Counted from the stretch's first letter, positions 28,259 to 37,848 are shown. The stretch: DNA of 60,752 nt from Chromobacterium haemolyticum (GCF_002081825.1 NZ_MUKU01000031.1:1-60752); one strand, 5' to 3'. Translations and numbers: made by a program. Notes: a model not told the origin generated them from the sequence alone.

Positions 28259-28273
28259 AGTAGTTTTACTACA
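28259..28273. promoter_or_regulatory. HexR operator upstream of edd
   Basis: Read on the minus strand, TGTAGTAAAACTACT matches the HexR consensus TGTARTWWWAYTACA in 14 of 15 positions. The regulator gene itself (hexR) lies in the divergent operon. HexR represses in the absence of KDPG. Confidence 0.85.
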
Positions 28274-28438
28274 CTCAAAATGCAAGACGCGCTCCAGCGC
28301 CGTCTGGCCATGATACGCCCGGCGCCGCTGGGCAACACCCGCCGTTGCTGCGATTGAGAGAATTGTTTGCTTTGAGGCAAAAGGTGTTGCAAAAGCGGCC
28401 TGCGTCAGCGTGATGACATGGACAAGGCAAAAGCTGGT

Positions 28439-28453
28439 GGTAATATAACTACA
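28439..28453. promoter_or_regulatory. HexR operator upstream of zwf
   Basis: GGTAATATAACTACA matches TGTARTWWWAYTACA in 14 of 15 positions. It lies 31 bp before the zwf start, so bound repressor should block that promoter. Together with the site at 28259 it gives each divergent operon its own operator. Confidence 0.85.
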
Positions 28454-28483
28454 TCTACAAACATCTCGAGATGGAAGATCAGG

Positions 28484-29962
28484 ATGGATACCCGTACTAC
28501 GCCAACCCCGGCCTTCGATATGGTGTTGTTCGGCGGCGCCGGCGATCTGGTGATGCGCAAGCTGCTGCCCTCCTTGTATCAGGCGCATGCGGCCGGCCTG
28601 CTCAATCAGCAGGGCCGCATCCTGGCGCTGGGCCGCAAGGAACTGAGCCGCGACGACTACCTGGCCTTTGTCGAGAAGAACTCGCGCCAGCACGTCAAAG
28701 CCCATTTCGACGCCGCCGCCTGGGACAGCTTCTGTGCGCGGATCGAATACCTGAAAGTGGACGCCTCGCAGCCGCGGGATTTCCCGGCGCTGGCGGACAA
28801 GCTCAAGGGCGACGACGGCCGCGTGGTGGTCTGTTATCTGGCCACCGCGCCCAATCTGTTCGCCGGCATCTGCGAGAACCTGGCGGCGGTGGGCCTCAAT
28901 AGTGGCAATGTGCGCGTGGTGCTGGAAAAGCCGCTGGGCACCGACCTGGATTCCTCCAACGAGATCAACGACGACGTGGCGCGCTTCTTCAAGGAAGAGC
29001 AGCTGTACCGGATCGACCACTACCTGGGCAAGGAGTCGGTGCAGAACCTGATGGCGATCCGCTTCGCCAACGCGCTGTTCGAGCCGCTGTGGCGGCGTGA
29101 ATGGATACACGACGTGCAGATCACCATCTCCGAAGACTTGGGCGTGGGCAGCCGCGGCGATTTCTACGACGGCACCGGCGCGCTGCGCGACATGGTACAG
29201 AACCACCTGCTGCAACTGCTGTGCATCGTGGCGATGGAGCCGCCGGCCAATATGGAAGCCGACGCGGTGCGCGACGAAAAGCTCAAGGTGCTGAAGGCGC
29301 TGCGCCCGTTCAGCGAGCAGGACGTGGCGGCCAAGACCGTGCGCGGCCAATATAAGGCCGGCGCCGTGGGCGGCCAGCCGGTGGTGGGCTATCTGAACGA
29401 GCAAGGCATCCCCGCCGACAGCCAGACCGAAACCTTCGTCGCGCTCAAGGCCGAGATCGACAACTGGCGCTGGGCCGGCGTGCCCTTCTTCCTGCGCACC
29501 GGCAAACGGATGCAGGAGCGGGTAGCCGAGATCGTCATCAACTTCCGCGACGTGCCGCACCAGCTGTTCAACGGCCCGATGAGCGGCAGCCACACCGCCA
29601 ACCGGCTGGTAATCCGCCTGCAGCCGGAAGAAAGCATCCGCCTGTACTTCCTGGCCAAGGAACCGGGCGACAATATGCGCTTGCAGCCGGCCTATCTCGA
29701 CCTGGACTTCTACAAAGCCTTCAAAGTGCGTCGCGCCGACGCCTACGAGCGCCTGCTGCTCGACGTGATCCGCGGCAAGCTGGCGCTGTTCATGCGCCGC
29801 GATGAATTGATCGAAGCCTGGCGCTGGGTAGAACCCATCATGGACAGCTGGAGCCGCAGCAGCAATCTGCCGCCCAAGCAGTACACCGCCGGCACCTGGG
29901 GGCCGGCGGCGTCTAGCGCTTTGCTATCGCGCGATGGGATAGGCTGGCACGAGGAATGCTGA
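28484..29962 (+). CDS. zwf: Glucose-6-phosphate 1-dehydrogenase
   Basis: 492 aa from the ATG preceded by GGAAGA; an upstream in-frame ATG at 28418 would place the start across the operator. The NADP-binding start is MVLFGGAGDLVMRKLLPSLY, and the active-site signature is YRIDHYLGKESVQNL (catalytic His and Lys). It oxidises glucose-6-phosphate to 6-phosphogluconolactone and feeds the ED route. It is the first gene of zwf-pgl-glk-hexR-pgi. Confidence 0.97.
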   Translation: MDTRTTPTPAFDMVLFGGAGDLVMRKLLPSLYQAHAAGLLNQQGRILALGRKELSRDDYLAFVEKNSRQHVKAHFDAAAWDSFCARIEYLKVDASQPRDFPALADKLKGDDGRVVVCYLATAPNLFAGICENLAAVGLNSGNVRVVLEKPLGTDLDSSNEINDDVARFFKEEQLYRIDHYLGKESVQNLMAIRFANALFEPLWRREWIHDVQITISEDLGVGSRGDFYDGTGALRDMVQNHLLQLLCIVAMEPPANMEADAVRDEKLKVLKALRPFSEQDVAAKTVRGQYKAGAVGGQPVVGYLNEQGIPADSQTETFVALKAEIDNWRWAGVPFFLRTGKRMQERVAEIVINFRDVPHQLFNGPMSGSHTANRLVIRLQPEESIRLYFLAKEPGDNMRLQPAYLDLDFYKAFKVRRADAYERLLLDVIRGKLALFMRRDELIEAWRWVEPIMDSWSRSSNLPPKQYTAGTWGPAASSALLSRDGIGWHEEC

Positions 29963-29964
29963 TC

Positions 29965-30232
29965 CATCTGCTGCGCGTCCCGATCTCGAATGCTGCGGTG
30001 CTCGCCGTACCATTGTACGGCTGCGCGTCTCGCTTCGACCTCGAGGCGCTCGCGACGATGGCTGTCCTATGCTGACCGTTTGCCGCGCGTCCCGATCTCG
30101 AATGCTGCGATGCTCGCCGTACTACCGTACGGCTGCGCGTCTCGCTTCGACCTTGGGCCGCTCGCGACGATGGCTGCTCCATGCTGACCGTTTGCCGCGC
30201 GTCTCGATCTCGGGGCTGCGATGCTTGACCTT
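29965..30232. repeat. 112-bp tandem repeat between zwf and pgl
   Basis: GCGCGTCCCGATCTCGAATG begins at 29973 and again at 30085, and GCGCGTCTCGATCTCG at 30197: two full units plus a partial third, each 112 bp apart. Each full unit contains a GTAC palindrome (CGTACCATTGTACG, CGTACTACCGTACG) then GGCTGCGCGTCTCGCTTCGACCT. Unit layout recalls R1. No gene is supported in the 296-bp spacer. Confidence 0.9.
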
Positions 30233-30258
30233 AACTTCTTACCCGCGGAGCGCCGCTG

Positions 30259-30936
30259 ATGAACTGCGTAGAATTTTCCGATAGCGAGCAACAGTCCACC
30301 GCGCTGGCCAATAGCGTGGCCTCGCGGCTATCCGCCGCCATCGCCAGCCAGGGCGCCGCCGTGCTGGCGGTGTCCGGCGGCAAATCGCCGATTCCCTTCT
30401 TCCACATGCTCAGCACCATGGCGATAGACTGGTCCAAGGTGACCGTCACCCTGGTGGATGAGCGTTTCGTGCCGGACAGCCATCCGGACAGCAACGCCGC
30501 GCTGGTGCGCGCCCACTTGCTGCGCGACCGCGCCGTGGAGGCGCGCTTTCTGCCTTTGGTCGGCGACGCCGCGGACATCGACGCCGAGGTGGCGCGCGCC
30601 AACGCCGGCTTCGTTCCGCCCACCGTCGCCATCCTGGGCATGGGCGAGGACGGTCACACCGCCTCGCTGTTCCCCGGCGCCGACGAGCTGACGGCCGGGC
30701 TGGACCCGGCGTCCGCTGCGGCCTTCCTGGCGGTGACGCCCAAGACCGCGCCGCACCGCCGGGTGTCGATGAGCTACGCCGCGCTCTTGCGCGCCGGCTG
30801 TCTGATTCTGTCCATCCAGGGCGACAAGAAGCGCCAGGTGCTGGACGCCGCCGCCAAGGGCGTCAGCGACGCGCTGCCCATCAGCCATTTCCTGGCCCAG
30901 AACAAGGTGGAGCTGGATGTCTACTGGTCTGCCTGA
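30259..30936 (+). CDS. pgl: 6-phosphogluconolactonase
   Basis: 225 aa. Signatures of the SugarP_isomerase/lactonase family: VLAVSGGKSPIPFFHML, VTLVDERFVPDSHPDSN and AILGMGEDGHTASLFPG. It hydrolyses 6-phosphogluconolactone. Its end overlaps glk by 20 bp, implying coupled translation. Confidence 0.95.
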   Translation: MNCVEFSDSEQQSTALANSVASRLSAAIASQGAAVLAVSGGKSPIPFFHMLSTMAIDWSKVTVTLVDERFVPDSHPDSNAALVRAHLLRDRAVEARFLPLVGDAADIDAEVARANAGFVPPTVAILGMGEDGHTASLFPGADELTAGLDPASAAAFLAVTPKTAPHRRVSMSYAALLRAGCLILSIQGDKKRQVLDAAAKGVSDALPISHFLAQNKVELDVYWSA

Positions 30937-31942
30937 GCAATGGCCGCGGCTGCTGGCCGACATCGGCGGCAGCAACGCCCGCTTCGCGCTGGAAACCGCG
31001 CCTGGCGTGATAGAGGACATCGAGGTGCTGCCCTGCGCCGGCCATCCCACGCTGCTGGACGCGGTGCGCGCCTATCTGGACCTGGCCGGCGCGCGCGCGG
31101 TCGCCCACGCGGCTTTCGGCATCGCCAACCCGGTGCTGGGCGACTGGGTGCAGATGACCAATCACCATTGGGCCTTCTCCATCGAGGCCACGCGCCGGGC
31201 GCTGGGCCTGACCACGCTGCTGGTGATCAACGATTTCACCGCGCTGGCGCTGGCCCTGCCGCATCTGCCGGCCAGCGAACTGCTGCAAATCGGCGGCGGC
31301 GAGGCGGAGGCCGGCGCGCCGCTGGCGCTGATCGGCCCCGGCACCGGCCTGGGCGTGTCGGCGCTGATTCCCTATCCGGGCGGCCATGCGCCCTTGTCCG
31401 GCGAGGGCGGCCACGTCGGCTTCGCTCCGTTTGACGAGCGCGAGGCCGATATCTGGCGTCACGCGATGCGGCGCTTTGGCCACGTGTCCGCCGAACGGCT
31501 GCTATCCGGCTCCGGCATCCCCTTGATTTACCAAGCCTTGTGCGAGCGCGCAGGCGAAACGGCCGCGGAATTGGACCCGGCCGAGGTCACCGCGCGCGGC
31601 TTGTCCGGCGCCTGTCCGCGCTGCCGCGAAACCCTGGAAGTGTTCTGCGGCATGCTGGGCGGCGCGGCGGCGAATCTGGCCCTGAATCTCGGCGCCCGTG
31701 GCGGCGTGTATCTAGGTGGTGGTATCGTGCCGCGTCTACGCGGTTTTTTTGAACAATCACCATTCCGCCGCCGCTTCGAGGATAAGGGACGGATGTCCGG
31801 CTATCTGGCCGCGATTCCGGTCTATCTGATCGTCAGCTCCTACCCGGCCTTGCCGGGCGTGGCCGCCCATCTGGCGGCCGAACTGGCGAGCGCCCGCGCC
31901 CGACCCCGGGCGCATCCTGACGACGGCGCGGCAGGAGAGTAA
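30917..31942 (+). CDS. glk: Glucokinase
   Basis: 341 aa. It has the bacterial glucokinase ATP-binding start LLADIGGSNARFAL, LLVINDFTALAL, LIGPGTGLGVSALIP, and the active-site GEGGHVGFAP. It phosphorylates glucose with ATP. The final part (YLGGGIVPRL) is standard. It begins 20 bp inside pgl and ends 4 bp before hexR. Confidence 0.95.
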   Translation: MSTGLPEQWPRLLADIGGSNARFALETAPGVIEDIEVLPCAGHPTLLDAVRAYLDLAGARAVAHAAFGIANPVLGDWVQMTNHHWAFSIEATRRALGLTTLLVINDFTALALALPHLPASELLQIGGGEAEAGAPLALIGPGTGLGVSALIPYPGGHAPLSGEGGHVGFAPFDEREADIWRHAMRRFGHVSAERLLSGSGIPLIYQALCERAGETAAELDPAEVTARGLSGACPRCRETLEVFCGMLGGAAANLALNLGARGGVYLGGGIVPRLRGFFEQSPFRRRFEDKGRMSGYLAAIPVYLIVSSYPALPGVAAHLAAELASARARPRAHPDDGAAGE

Positions 31943-31946
31943 ATAC

Positions 31947-32798
31947 ATGCTTGAACGTATCAGGAGCCAATTGGAGATCCTGTCCTCGGCCGAGCGCAAA
32001 GTGGCCGAGCTGGTGCTGGAACAGCCTTACACCGTGATCCAGGCGGCGGTGGCCGACATCGCCAAGAACGCCGGCGTCAGCCAGCCCACCGTGATCCGCT
32101 TTTGCCGTACCGTGGGCTGTTCCGGCCTGCCGGATTTCAAACTGAAACTGGCCGGCAGCCTGGTCACCGGCGTGCCCTATGTGCACTCCAGCGTGCGCCC
32201 TGAAGATCCCACCTCGGAAATCGTCGCCAAGGTATTCGACAACACCGTGTCCGCGCTGCTCAAGTGCCGCAACGATGTCAATCCGCAGTCGATAGAGTCC
32301 GCGGTGAGGTTGCTGACCGACGCGCGCCGCATCGAATTCTACGGCCTGGGAAACTCCGGCATCATCGCCGCGGACGCCCAGCACAAATTCTTCCGCTTCG
32401 GCATCCCCACCGTCGCCTATTCCGACACCCACATTCAGATGATGGCGGCGTCGGTGCTGGGCCCGGGCGACGTGCTGGTGGCGATTTCCAGCTCCGGCCG
32501 CACGATGGAGTTGCTGGAAGCCGTGGACGTGGCCTTGGCCGCCGGCGCCAGCGTGGTGGCGCTGACCACCAGCGGCTCGCCGCTGGCGCGCCGCGCCACC
32601 GTGGCCTTGATCGCCGACACATTGGAAGACAATGAAACCTACAGCCCGATGATTTCGCGCATCGTGCACCTGGTGCAGATCGACATCCTGGCGGTGAGCG
32701 TGGCGCTCAAGCGCGGGCCGGGCCTGATCAGCCAGCTGGAAAAAACCAAGCACAGTCTGAAGAACCGAAGGCTGGACAACAAAACCGAAGAGGATTGA
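31947..32798 (+). CDS. hexR: HexR, RpiR-family repressor of sugar catabolism
   Basis: 283 aa. The N-terminal HTH_6 domain has [20 protein letters not shown] and [18 protein letters not shown]. The C-terminal SIS sugar-phosphate domain has [20 protein letters not shown] and [15 protein letters not shown]. Position inside the zwf operon and the two HexR-type operators at 28.3-28.45 kb support the name. It is autoregulated through the zwf promoter, by inference. Confidence 0.95.
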   Translation: MLERIRSQLEILSSAERKVAELVLEQPYTVIQAAVADIAKNAGVSQPTVIRFCRTVGCSGLPDFKLKLAGSLVTGVPYVHSSVRPEDPTSEIVAKVFDNTVSALLKCRNDVNPQSIESAVRLLTDARRIEFYGLGNSGIIAADAQHKFFRFGIPTVAYSDTHIQMMAASVLGPGDVLVAISSSGRTMELLEAVDVALAAGASVVALTTSGSPLARRATVALIADTLEDNETYSPMISRIVHLVQIDILAVSVALKRGPGLISQLEKTKHSLKNRRLDNKTEED

Positions 32799-32803
32799 CC
32801 ATC

Positions 32804-34462
32804 ATGAGCGAACTGACCGAACTGCCGGCCTGGCAGGCACTATGGGACCATTTTGCCGAGGCCAAGCACCAGCACATGCGCGATTTGTTCGTCTCCGATC
32901 CGGAGCGGGCGGAGCGCTATGCGCTGGAGGTGGGCGGCCTGTTCCTCGACTATTCCAAAAACCGCATTACCGACGACACCCTTAAGGGCTTGATGCAGCT
33001 GGCGCGCGAGTCCGGGCTGCCCGCCAAGATCAAGGCCATGTTCAAGGGCGAGAAGCTCAACAGCACCGAAAACCGCGCGGTGTTGCACGTGGCCCTGCGC
33101 AACCGCACCAACTCGCCCATCCATGTGGATGGCGAGGACGTGATGCCCAAGGTCAACTCGGTGCTGGAGCGCATGGGCAAGTTCGCCCACGCGGTGCGCT
33201 CCGGCGAGTGGCTGGGCTACACCAACCAGCCCATCACCGACATCGTCAACATCGGCATCGGCGGCTCGGACCTGGGTCCGTTGATGGTCTGTAGCGCGCT
33301 CAAGCCCTTCGGCCACCCGCGGCTGAACATGCACTTCGTCTCCAATGTGGACGGCGCCCAGCTCAAGGAAACGCTGAAGAAGGTGCATTCCGAGACCACC
33401 CTGTTCGTGGTGGAGTCCAAGACCTTCACCACGCAAGAGACGCTGACCAACGCGCTGACCGCGCGCGACTGGTTCCTGCAGCGCTCGCGCGATGAAAGCG
33501 CGGTGGCCAAGCACTTCGTCGCGGTGTCCACCAACCAGAAGGCGGTGGCGGATTTCGGCATCGACCCGTCGAACATGTTCGAATTCTGGGACTGGGTGGG
33601 CGGCCGCTACAGCCTGTGGTCGGCCATCGGCCTGCCCATCATGCTCTATCTGGGCGAGGAGAACTTCACCGAACTCCTCAACGGCGCCCACATCATGGAC
33701 CAGCATTTCAGAAACGCGCCGTTCGAACAGAACATGCCGGTGCTGCTGGCCATGATTGGCGTCTGGTACATCAATTACTACGGCGGCGGCAGCCATGTGA
33801 TCGCGCCTTACGATCAATACCTGCACCGCCTGCCGGCCTTCATCCAGCAGCTGGACATGGAGTCCAACGGCAAGCAGGTGATGCTGGACGGACAGCCGGT
33901 GAACTTCGAAACCGCGCCCATCATCTGGGGCGAGACCGGCATCAACGGCCAGCACGCCTTCTTCCAGCTCTTGCATCAAGGCACCCACATTTCGCCGATC
34001 GACCTGATCGCCTCGGTGCAGAACTGTTCCAGCCTGCCCGGCCACCATGAAATCCTGCTGGCCAACGTGTTCGCGCAGGCCGAGGCCTTCATGCGCGGCA
34101 AGACCGCGGACGAGGTGCGCGCGGAGCTGGCGGAGCAAGGCCTTAAGGGCGAGGCGCTGGAAGCGCTGGTGCCGCACAAGGTGTTCGGCGGCAACCGGCC
34201 CACCAACACCCTGCTGATGAGCCGCTTGAACCCGCGCAATCTGGGTTCCTTGGTCGCGCTGTACGAGCACAAGATCTTCGTTCAGGGCGTGATCTGGCAC
34301 ATCAACAGCTTCGATCAGTGGGGCGTGGAGCTGGGCAAGCAGCTGGCCAAGACCATACACGCCGAGCTGACCGGCAAGCTCAAGCACGCCGAGCACGACA
34401 GCTCCACCCGGCGGTTGATCGAGCTGTACCGTCAGGTCAACGCCGACGACTGCAAGTGCTGA
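32804..34462 (+). CDS. pgi: Glucose-6-phosphate isomerase
   Basis: 552 aa from the ATG at 32804 behind GAGGA. PGI signatures: [29 protein letters not shown], and [14 protein letters not shown] with the catalytic His. It interconverts glucose-6-phosphate and fructose-6-phosphate, so with zwf/edd/eda it allows a cyclic ED route. It is the last gene of the operon. Confidence 0.97.
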   Translation: MSELTELPAWQALWDHFAEAKHQHMRDLFVSDPERAERYALEVGGLFLDYSKNRITDDTLKGLMQLARESGLPAKIKAMFKGEKLNSTENRAVLHVALRNRTNSPIHVDGEDVMPKVNSVLERMGKFAHAVRSGEWLGYTNQPITDIVNIGIGGSDLGPLMVCSALKPFGHPRLNMHFVSNVDGAQLKETLKKVHSETTLFVVESKTFTTQETLTNALTARDWFLQRSRDESAVAKHFVAVSTNQKAVADFGIDPSNMFEFWDWVGGRYSLWSAIGLPIMLYLGEENFTELLNGAHIMDQHFRNAPFEQNMPVLLAMIGVWYINYYGGGSHVIAPYDQYLHRLPAFIQQLDMESNGKQVMLDGQPVNFETAPIIWGETGINGQHAFFQLLHQGTHISPIDLIASVQNCSSLPGHHEILLANVFAQAEAFMRGKTADEVRAELAEQGLKGEALEALVPHKVFGGNRPTNTLLMSRLNPRNLGSLVALYEHKIFVQGVIWHINSFDQWGVELGKQLAKTIHAELTGKLKHAEHDSSTRRLIELYRQVNADDCKC

Positions 34463-34481
34463 GCCGGACGGCGGACCATTG

Positions 34482-34509
34482 AAAACGCGAGGCCTTGGCC
34501 TCGCGTTTT
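34482..34509 (+). terminator. Terminator of the zwf-pgi operon
   Basis: AAAACGCGAGGCC and GGCCTCGCGTTTT form a perfect 13-bp stem with a 2-nt loop, 20 bp after pgi, followed by a further T-rich stretch. Confidence 0.92.
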
Positions 34510-34533
34510 GTTTGGGTCACGCGCATCGCTGCG

Positions 34534-34671
34534 CACGATCTGCTGCGCTTCGTGGGATGCCCCACGGTGAGTACGGCTTCAGAATGCTCATGTACCGCTT
34601 GTACATTCCGCTTCTCCAGCCGCAACGCCTTGTCTCGCTCTTGCTCGCGAGATCGTGAACAGGCTTTAAGA
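34534..34671. repeat. R1 repeat, diverged copy
   Basis: CACGATCTGCTGCGCTTCG, then AATGCTCATGTACCGCTTGTAC, CATTCCGCTT and CTTGCTCGCGAGATCGTGAAC match the R1 layout, with differences in the middle. 34672-34843 holds the likely gltS promoter and no other gene. Confidence 0.78.
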
Positions 34672-34843
34672 CTGCGGCGACGGACAAGCTGGGAGGGGGG
34701 GAGGCGGCATCGCCTCCCCCGACCGTTTGGGCTGGCGTTTGGCGTGGATATCGTTAAACTATTCATCAAATGCCGGCTTAGCCGGCATTGGCTTGTCCGC
34801 TCTCAGCCCGCGTCGGCGCGGCGCATCAACCCGGAATCCCGTC

Positions 34844-36061
34844 ATGGAAAAGATGGTGCAGTACGAAGTCCACTCCTTTATCAGCTTCACTCTGGCGATC
34901 ATGCTGTTGTTCATCGGCAAGGCCCTGACCCTGCGCTACGAGATCCTGCGTCGCTACAGTATTCCCGAACCGGTGATAGGCGGTTTCGCCTGCGCGGCGG
35001 CGGTCACCTTGCTGTACTTTGCGTTTGGGGTGCAACTGAGTTTCGACTTGCAGATCCGCGACTACTTGCTGCTGTATTTCTTCGCCGCGCTGGGCTTGAA
35101 GTCGGACCTGGCTTCCTTGAGGCGGGGTGGCAAGCCCTTGGCCATCCTGCTGGCGTTGGCCAGCGTCTTCATCGTGTTGCAGAACCTGCTGGGCATGGGG
35201 ATGGCCGCCGGCTTCGGCCTGAATCCCAAGGCCGGCCTGATGGTGGGCTCGGTGGCGCTGACCGGCGGCGTCGGCACCACGCTGGCGTGGGCGCCGATTT
35301 TCAGTCAGACGCTGGGCATAGGCAATGCGTTGGAATTGGGCATCGCCAGCAATACGGTGGGCCTGATCGCCGCTTGCGTGATCGGCGGCCCGCTGGCTCA
35401 TTACCTGATCCGGCGCCACCGGCTGACCCCGTCCGCCGACACCGCGCTGGAGGTGGGCACCGTCTATGCGCAGAAGCACGCGACGCTGTCCTACTACGAT
35501 GTGCTGTGGGTGTGGATGTGGTTGAACCTGGCGCTGATGCTGGGCTACGGCTTTAATCTGGGTTTTGTCGCCGCCAAGCTGACGCTGCCGCCTTTTGTCA
35601 GCTGCCTGATCGCCGGCATCCTGATCCGCAACCTGGGCATGTGGCTGCTGGCGAGACGCGGCCTGCGCGCGGAGCCGGCTTCCGGGCTCAGCCTGGCGCT
35701 GATTTCCGATATCTGCCTGGGCATGTTCCTGACCATGGCGCTGATGGGGATGCAGTTGTGGGAACTGCACGGCTCGGTGCTGTTCATCTTGAGCACGCTA
35801 TGCCTGCAGGTGCTGTTGACCATAGGCTTCGCGTTGTGGGTAGTATTCCGCTGCATGGGCGGCGATTACGAGGCCAGCGTGATTGCCGCCGGCTTCGGCG
35901 GCATCGGCCTGGGCTCCACCGCCACCGCCATTGTCAATATGAGCGCGGTGACGCAGCGTTATGGCGCCGCGCATCTCGCGTTTCTGATCGTGCCGCTGGT
36001 GTGCGGCTTCTTCATCGACATTGTCAACGCGCTGATCATCGGGGCGATGGCCGGGGTGTGA
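34844..36061 (+). CDS. gltS: Sodium/glutamate symporter
   Basis: 405 aa from the ATG at 34844 (GGAA upstream); a longer frame from 34727 is less likely. About ten to twelve membrane helices. Marks of the GltS family: EPVIGGFACAAAV, MVGSVALTGGVGTTLAWAP and the second inverted-repeat pore motif GFGGIGLGSTATAIVNMSA. It imports glutamate with sodium. Confidence 0.93.
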   Translation: MEKMVQYEVHSFISFTLAIMLLFIGKALTLRYEILRRYSIPEPVIGGFACAAAVTLLYFAFGVQLSFDLQIRDYLLLYFFAALGLKSDLASLRRGGKPLAILLALASVFIVLQNLLGMGMAAGFGLNPKAGLMVGSVALTGGVGTTLAWAPIFSQTLGIGNALELGIASNTVGLIAACVIGGPLAHYLIRRHRLTPSADTALEVGTVYAQKHATLSYYDVLWVWMWLNLALMLGYGFNLGFVAAKLTLPPFVSCLIAGILIRNLGMWLLARRGLRAEPASGLSLALISDICLGMFLTMALMGMQLWELHGSVLFILSTLCLQVLLTIGFALWVVFRCMGGDYEASVIAAGFGGIGLGSTATAIVNMSAVTQRYGAAHLAFLIVPLVCGFFIDIVNALIIGAMAGV

Positions 36062-36113
36062 GCCGGCGCCGCGCGGCCATGGGCACAGGACCGGCCGCGT
36101 GGCGGCAAGGCGC

Positions 36114-36791
36114 TTACTTGCCTACGACTTCCTGCTCCACCACCATGTCCAGCACCCAGCGGAGGGACGAGGCGTCGGCCGGCGGATTCTCCACCTTGAA
36201 TTCCTTCAGGCGCAAACGGTAGGCGATGCCCGGCTCCGGCTTGAAGCCCTCGATCTCGCCGTAGTGCAGCTGCCATGGCTGGTCCTTGCTTTCGCGGATC
36301 TGCAGGCATTGCATCGGCACCACGCCGGTGCAGGGCTTGCGCTCGGCCGCCACGTAGACGAAGCGGGTGACGCCGCCTTCCAGCGAAGGCTGGCGCTCAA
36401 AGCTCAGCGTCTTGTCGCCGGCTTGCAGGGTCAGTTTGTCGCCGTCCAGCTTGACCGCGGGCTTGGCGCCCAGGAAGGCGGCCAGCGCGCGGTCGCGCTC
36501 CATCGCCTCCGGCGGACACATCATCAGGGTGCTGGCCAGCTGCTTGCTGACCAGTTGGCCGCCTTCCAGCGACACCGGGCCGAACATGCCGTTGCAGCCG
36601 GCGCGGGCGGACACGCCGCCGTCCTTGAAGCTCAGGGTGATCGGGTGCTCGGCGGCGGCTTGTTTCCATTGGCCGGCCAGCGCGTCCAGTTTGATATCCG
36701 CTTGAGCGTCCATTTTGGTTCCGGTTTGCGGGGTGGCACAGGCGCTCAGGGCGGCTGCGGTCAGTGCGGCGAGCAAAAGCGATTTTTTCAT
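36114..36791 (-). CDS. Lipoprotein with META (HslJ) and DUF4377 domains
   Basis: 225 aa from the ATG at 36791. The lipobox is LSAC (Cys about residue 18). The first half is a META/HslJ domain (GQWKQAAAEHP, GCNGMFGP, MMCPPEAMERDRALAAFL). The second half carries VYVAAERKPCTG...CLQIRESKDQPWQLHYGEIEGF, the DUF4377 pattern. HslJ-type proteins are outer-membrane or periplasmic stress proteins of unclear role. The next gene upstream on this strand is a paralogue of the same design, suggesting an old tandem duplication. Confidence 0.85.
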   Translation of the reverse strand: MKKSLLLAALTAAALSACATPQTGTKMDAQADIKLDALAGQWKQAAAEHPITLSFKDGGVSARAGCNGMFGPVSLEGGQLVSKQLASTLMMCPPEAMERDRALAAFLGAKPAVKLDGDKLTLQAGDKTLSFERQPSLEGGVTRFVYVAAERKPCTGVVPMQCLQIRESKDQPWQLHYGEIEGFKPEPGIAYRLRLKEFKVENPPADASSLRWVLDMVVEQEVVGK

Positions 36792-36856
36792 TATCGATGT
36801 TCCGTGGTTAAGGGCAGGGACGGGACGCACTAGGAGCGCCCGTCGTTCTCAAGAGT

Positions 36857-37528
36857 TCAGCGTAGCTTGCTGACTTCCTCGCTGTAGACGATGCGTTCCA
36901 ACGTCCAGCGCGAGCCGGCGTCGGCCTGCGCCGCCGGTTTCAGCTTGATGTAGTAGCTGACGCCGGGCTTGGGGTGGAAGCCGGCGATTTCGCCTTGCAG
37001 CGGCCGCCAGCTCTGCTCGGCGCGTTCGCGCACTTGCAGGCAGTCGCGGGAGGCTTCGCCGTTGTGGCAGGCCTGGCGTTCGGGCGCCACGTACAGGTAT
37101 TGCAGCTTGGCCGGCTGGGCCGCCGGGTCGGCGTTGGGCGACAAGCGCACGAAGCGGTACTCGGCGCGTTCCGATTTCAGCACCAGCTTCTGCGCGCGGC
37201 CGTCCGGCAGCACGCGGAAGGGGCTGGAGAGGAAGGCGATGAAGTGTTGCTCCATCTCCATCAGCGGCGGCCGGCAGGCCATGCGGGTGGTGGCCACCTG
37301 CGCTTTGCCCTTGGCGTCAACGGTGCGGATGAAGCGGTTGCAGCCGGCGAAGCCGGTCATCTTGCCCGGCTGGAAGGCCACGGTGGGCGGCTGGCCCGCG
37401 GGCGCAGGTTCCACCATCCGCCATTCGGTTCCCTGCAGATTGGGCATGGCCAGCGCCGGCAGCGGCAAGGCCAGCGCGCCCAGCCACAGCGCCGCCAGGC
37501 GACGGGCGGAGAAGCCTGTATTTTGCAT
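36857..37528 (-). CDS. Secreted META/DUF4377 protein, paralogue of the neighbouring lipoprotein
   Basis: 223 aa from the ATG at 37528, with GGAG 8 nt upstream. Instead of a lipobox it has a signal peptide (LAALWLGALALPLPALA) with a predicted signal peptidase I cut. Shared motifs: GTEWRMVEP, GFAGCNRFIRT, RMACRPPLMEMEQHFIAFL, YLYVAPERQACHN, CLQVRERAEQSWRPLQGEIAGFHPKPG. Probably soluble in the periplasm, in contrast to its paralogue. Function unknown. Confidence 0.82.
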   Translation of the reverse strand: MQNTGFSARRLAALWLGALALPLPALAMPNLQGTEWRMVEPAPAGQPPTVAFQPGKMTGFAGCNRFIRTVDAKGKAQVATTRMACRPPLMEMEQHFIAFLSSPFRVLPDGRAQKLVLKSERAEYRFVRLSPNADPAAQPAKLQYLYVAPERQACHNGEASRDCLQVRERAEQSWRPLQGEIAGFHPKPGVSYYIKLKPAAQADAGSRWTLERIVYSEEVSKLR

Positions 37529-37641
37529 TGCCATACTCCATGTATAAACAAAAACTAATATTTGTTTACAATACACCTGATAACCGCCGCTTGTGAAGCG
37601 CGGCGGCATGGAAAAGCAGGGCTCGAAATAGACGGAAACAA

Positions 37642-37675
37642 AAAACCGCCCAAGCTTAAAACATTGGGCGGTTTT
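37642..37675 (-). terminator. Terminator downstream of the pnt operon
   Basis: AAAACCGCCCAA and TTGGGCGGTTTT (12 bp, perfect) around a 10-nt loop, with a T-run on the minus strand. It lies beyond the R1 copy that follows pntB. Confidence 0.85.
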
Positions 37676-37703
37676 GATATGCCTAAGGCATGAGGCGGCG
37701 CCT

Positions 37704-37848
37704 TAGAGCCTGTTCAAAGTCTCGTGAGCAAGAGCGAGACAAGGCGAAAACGAGCGAAAAAGCGGAATGTACAAGTGGTACATGAGCATTTTGAGCTTGT
37801 TTTCAACGCCGTATCGCTGAAGCGCAGCAGACATTGAACAGGTTCTTA
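37704..37848. repeat. R1 repeat, full-length copy at the end of pntB
   Basis: TAGAGCCTGTTCAAAG...TTGAACAGGTTCTTA with inverted ends and core GTACAAGTGGTAC. Orientation is opposite to the first copy. Its last three bases are the pntB stop codon on the minus strand. Confidence 0.9.

Noticed and set aside
29965-30232. Possible CRISPR array
   Set aside because: The units are 112 bp long and contiguous, with no short repeat-spacer pattern; no cas genes are nearby.
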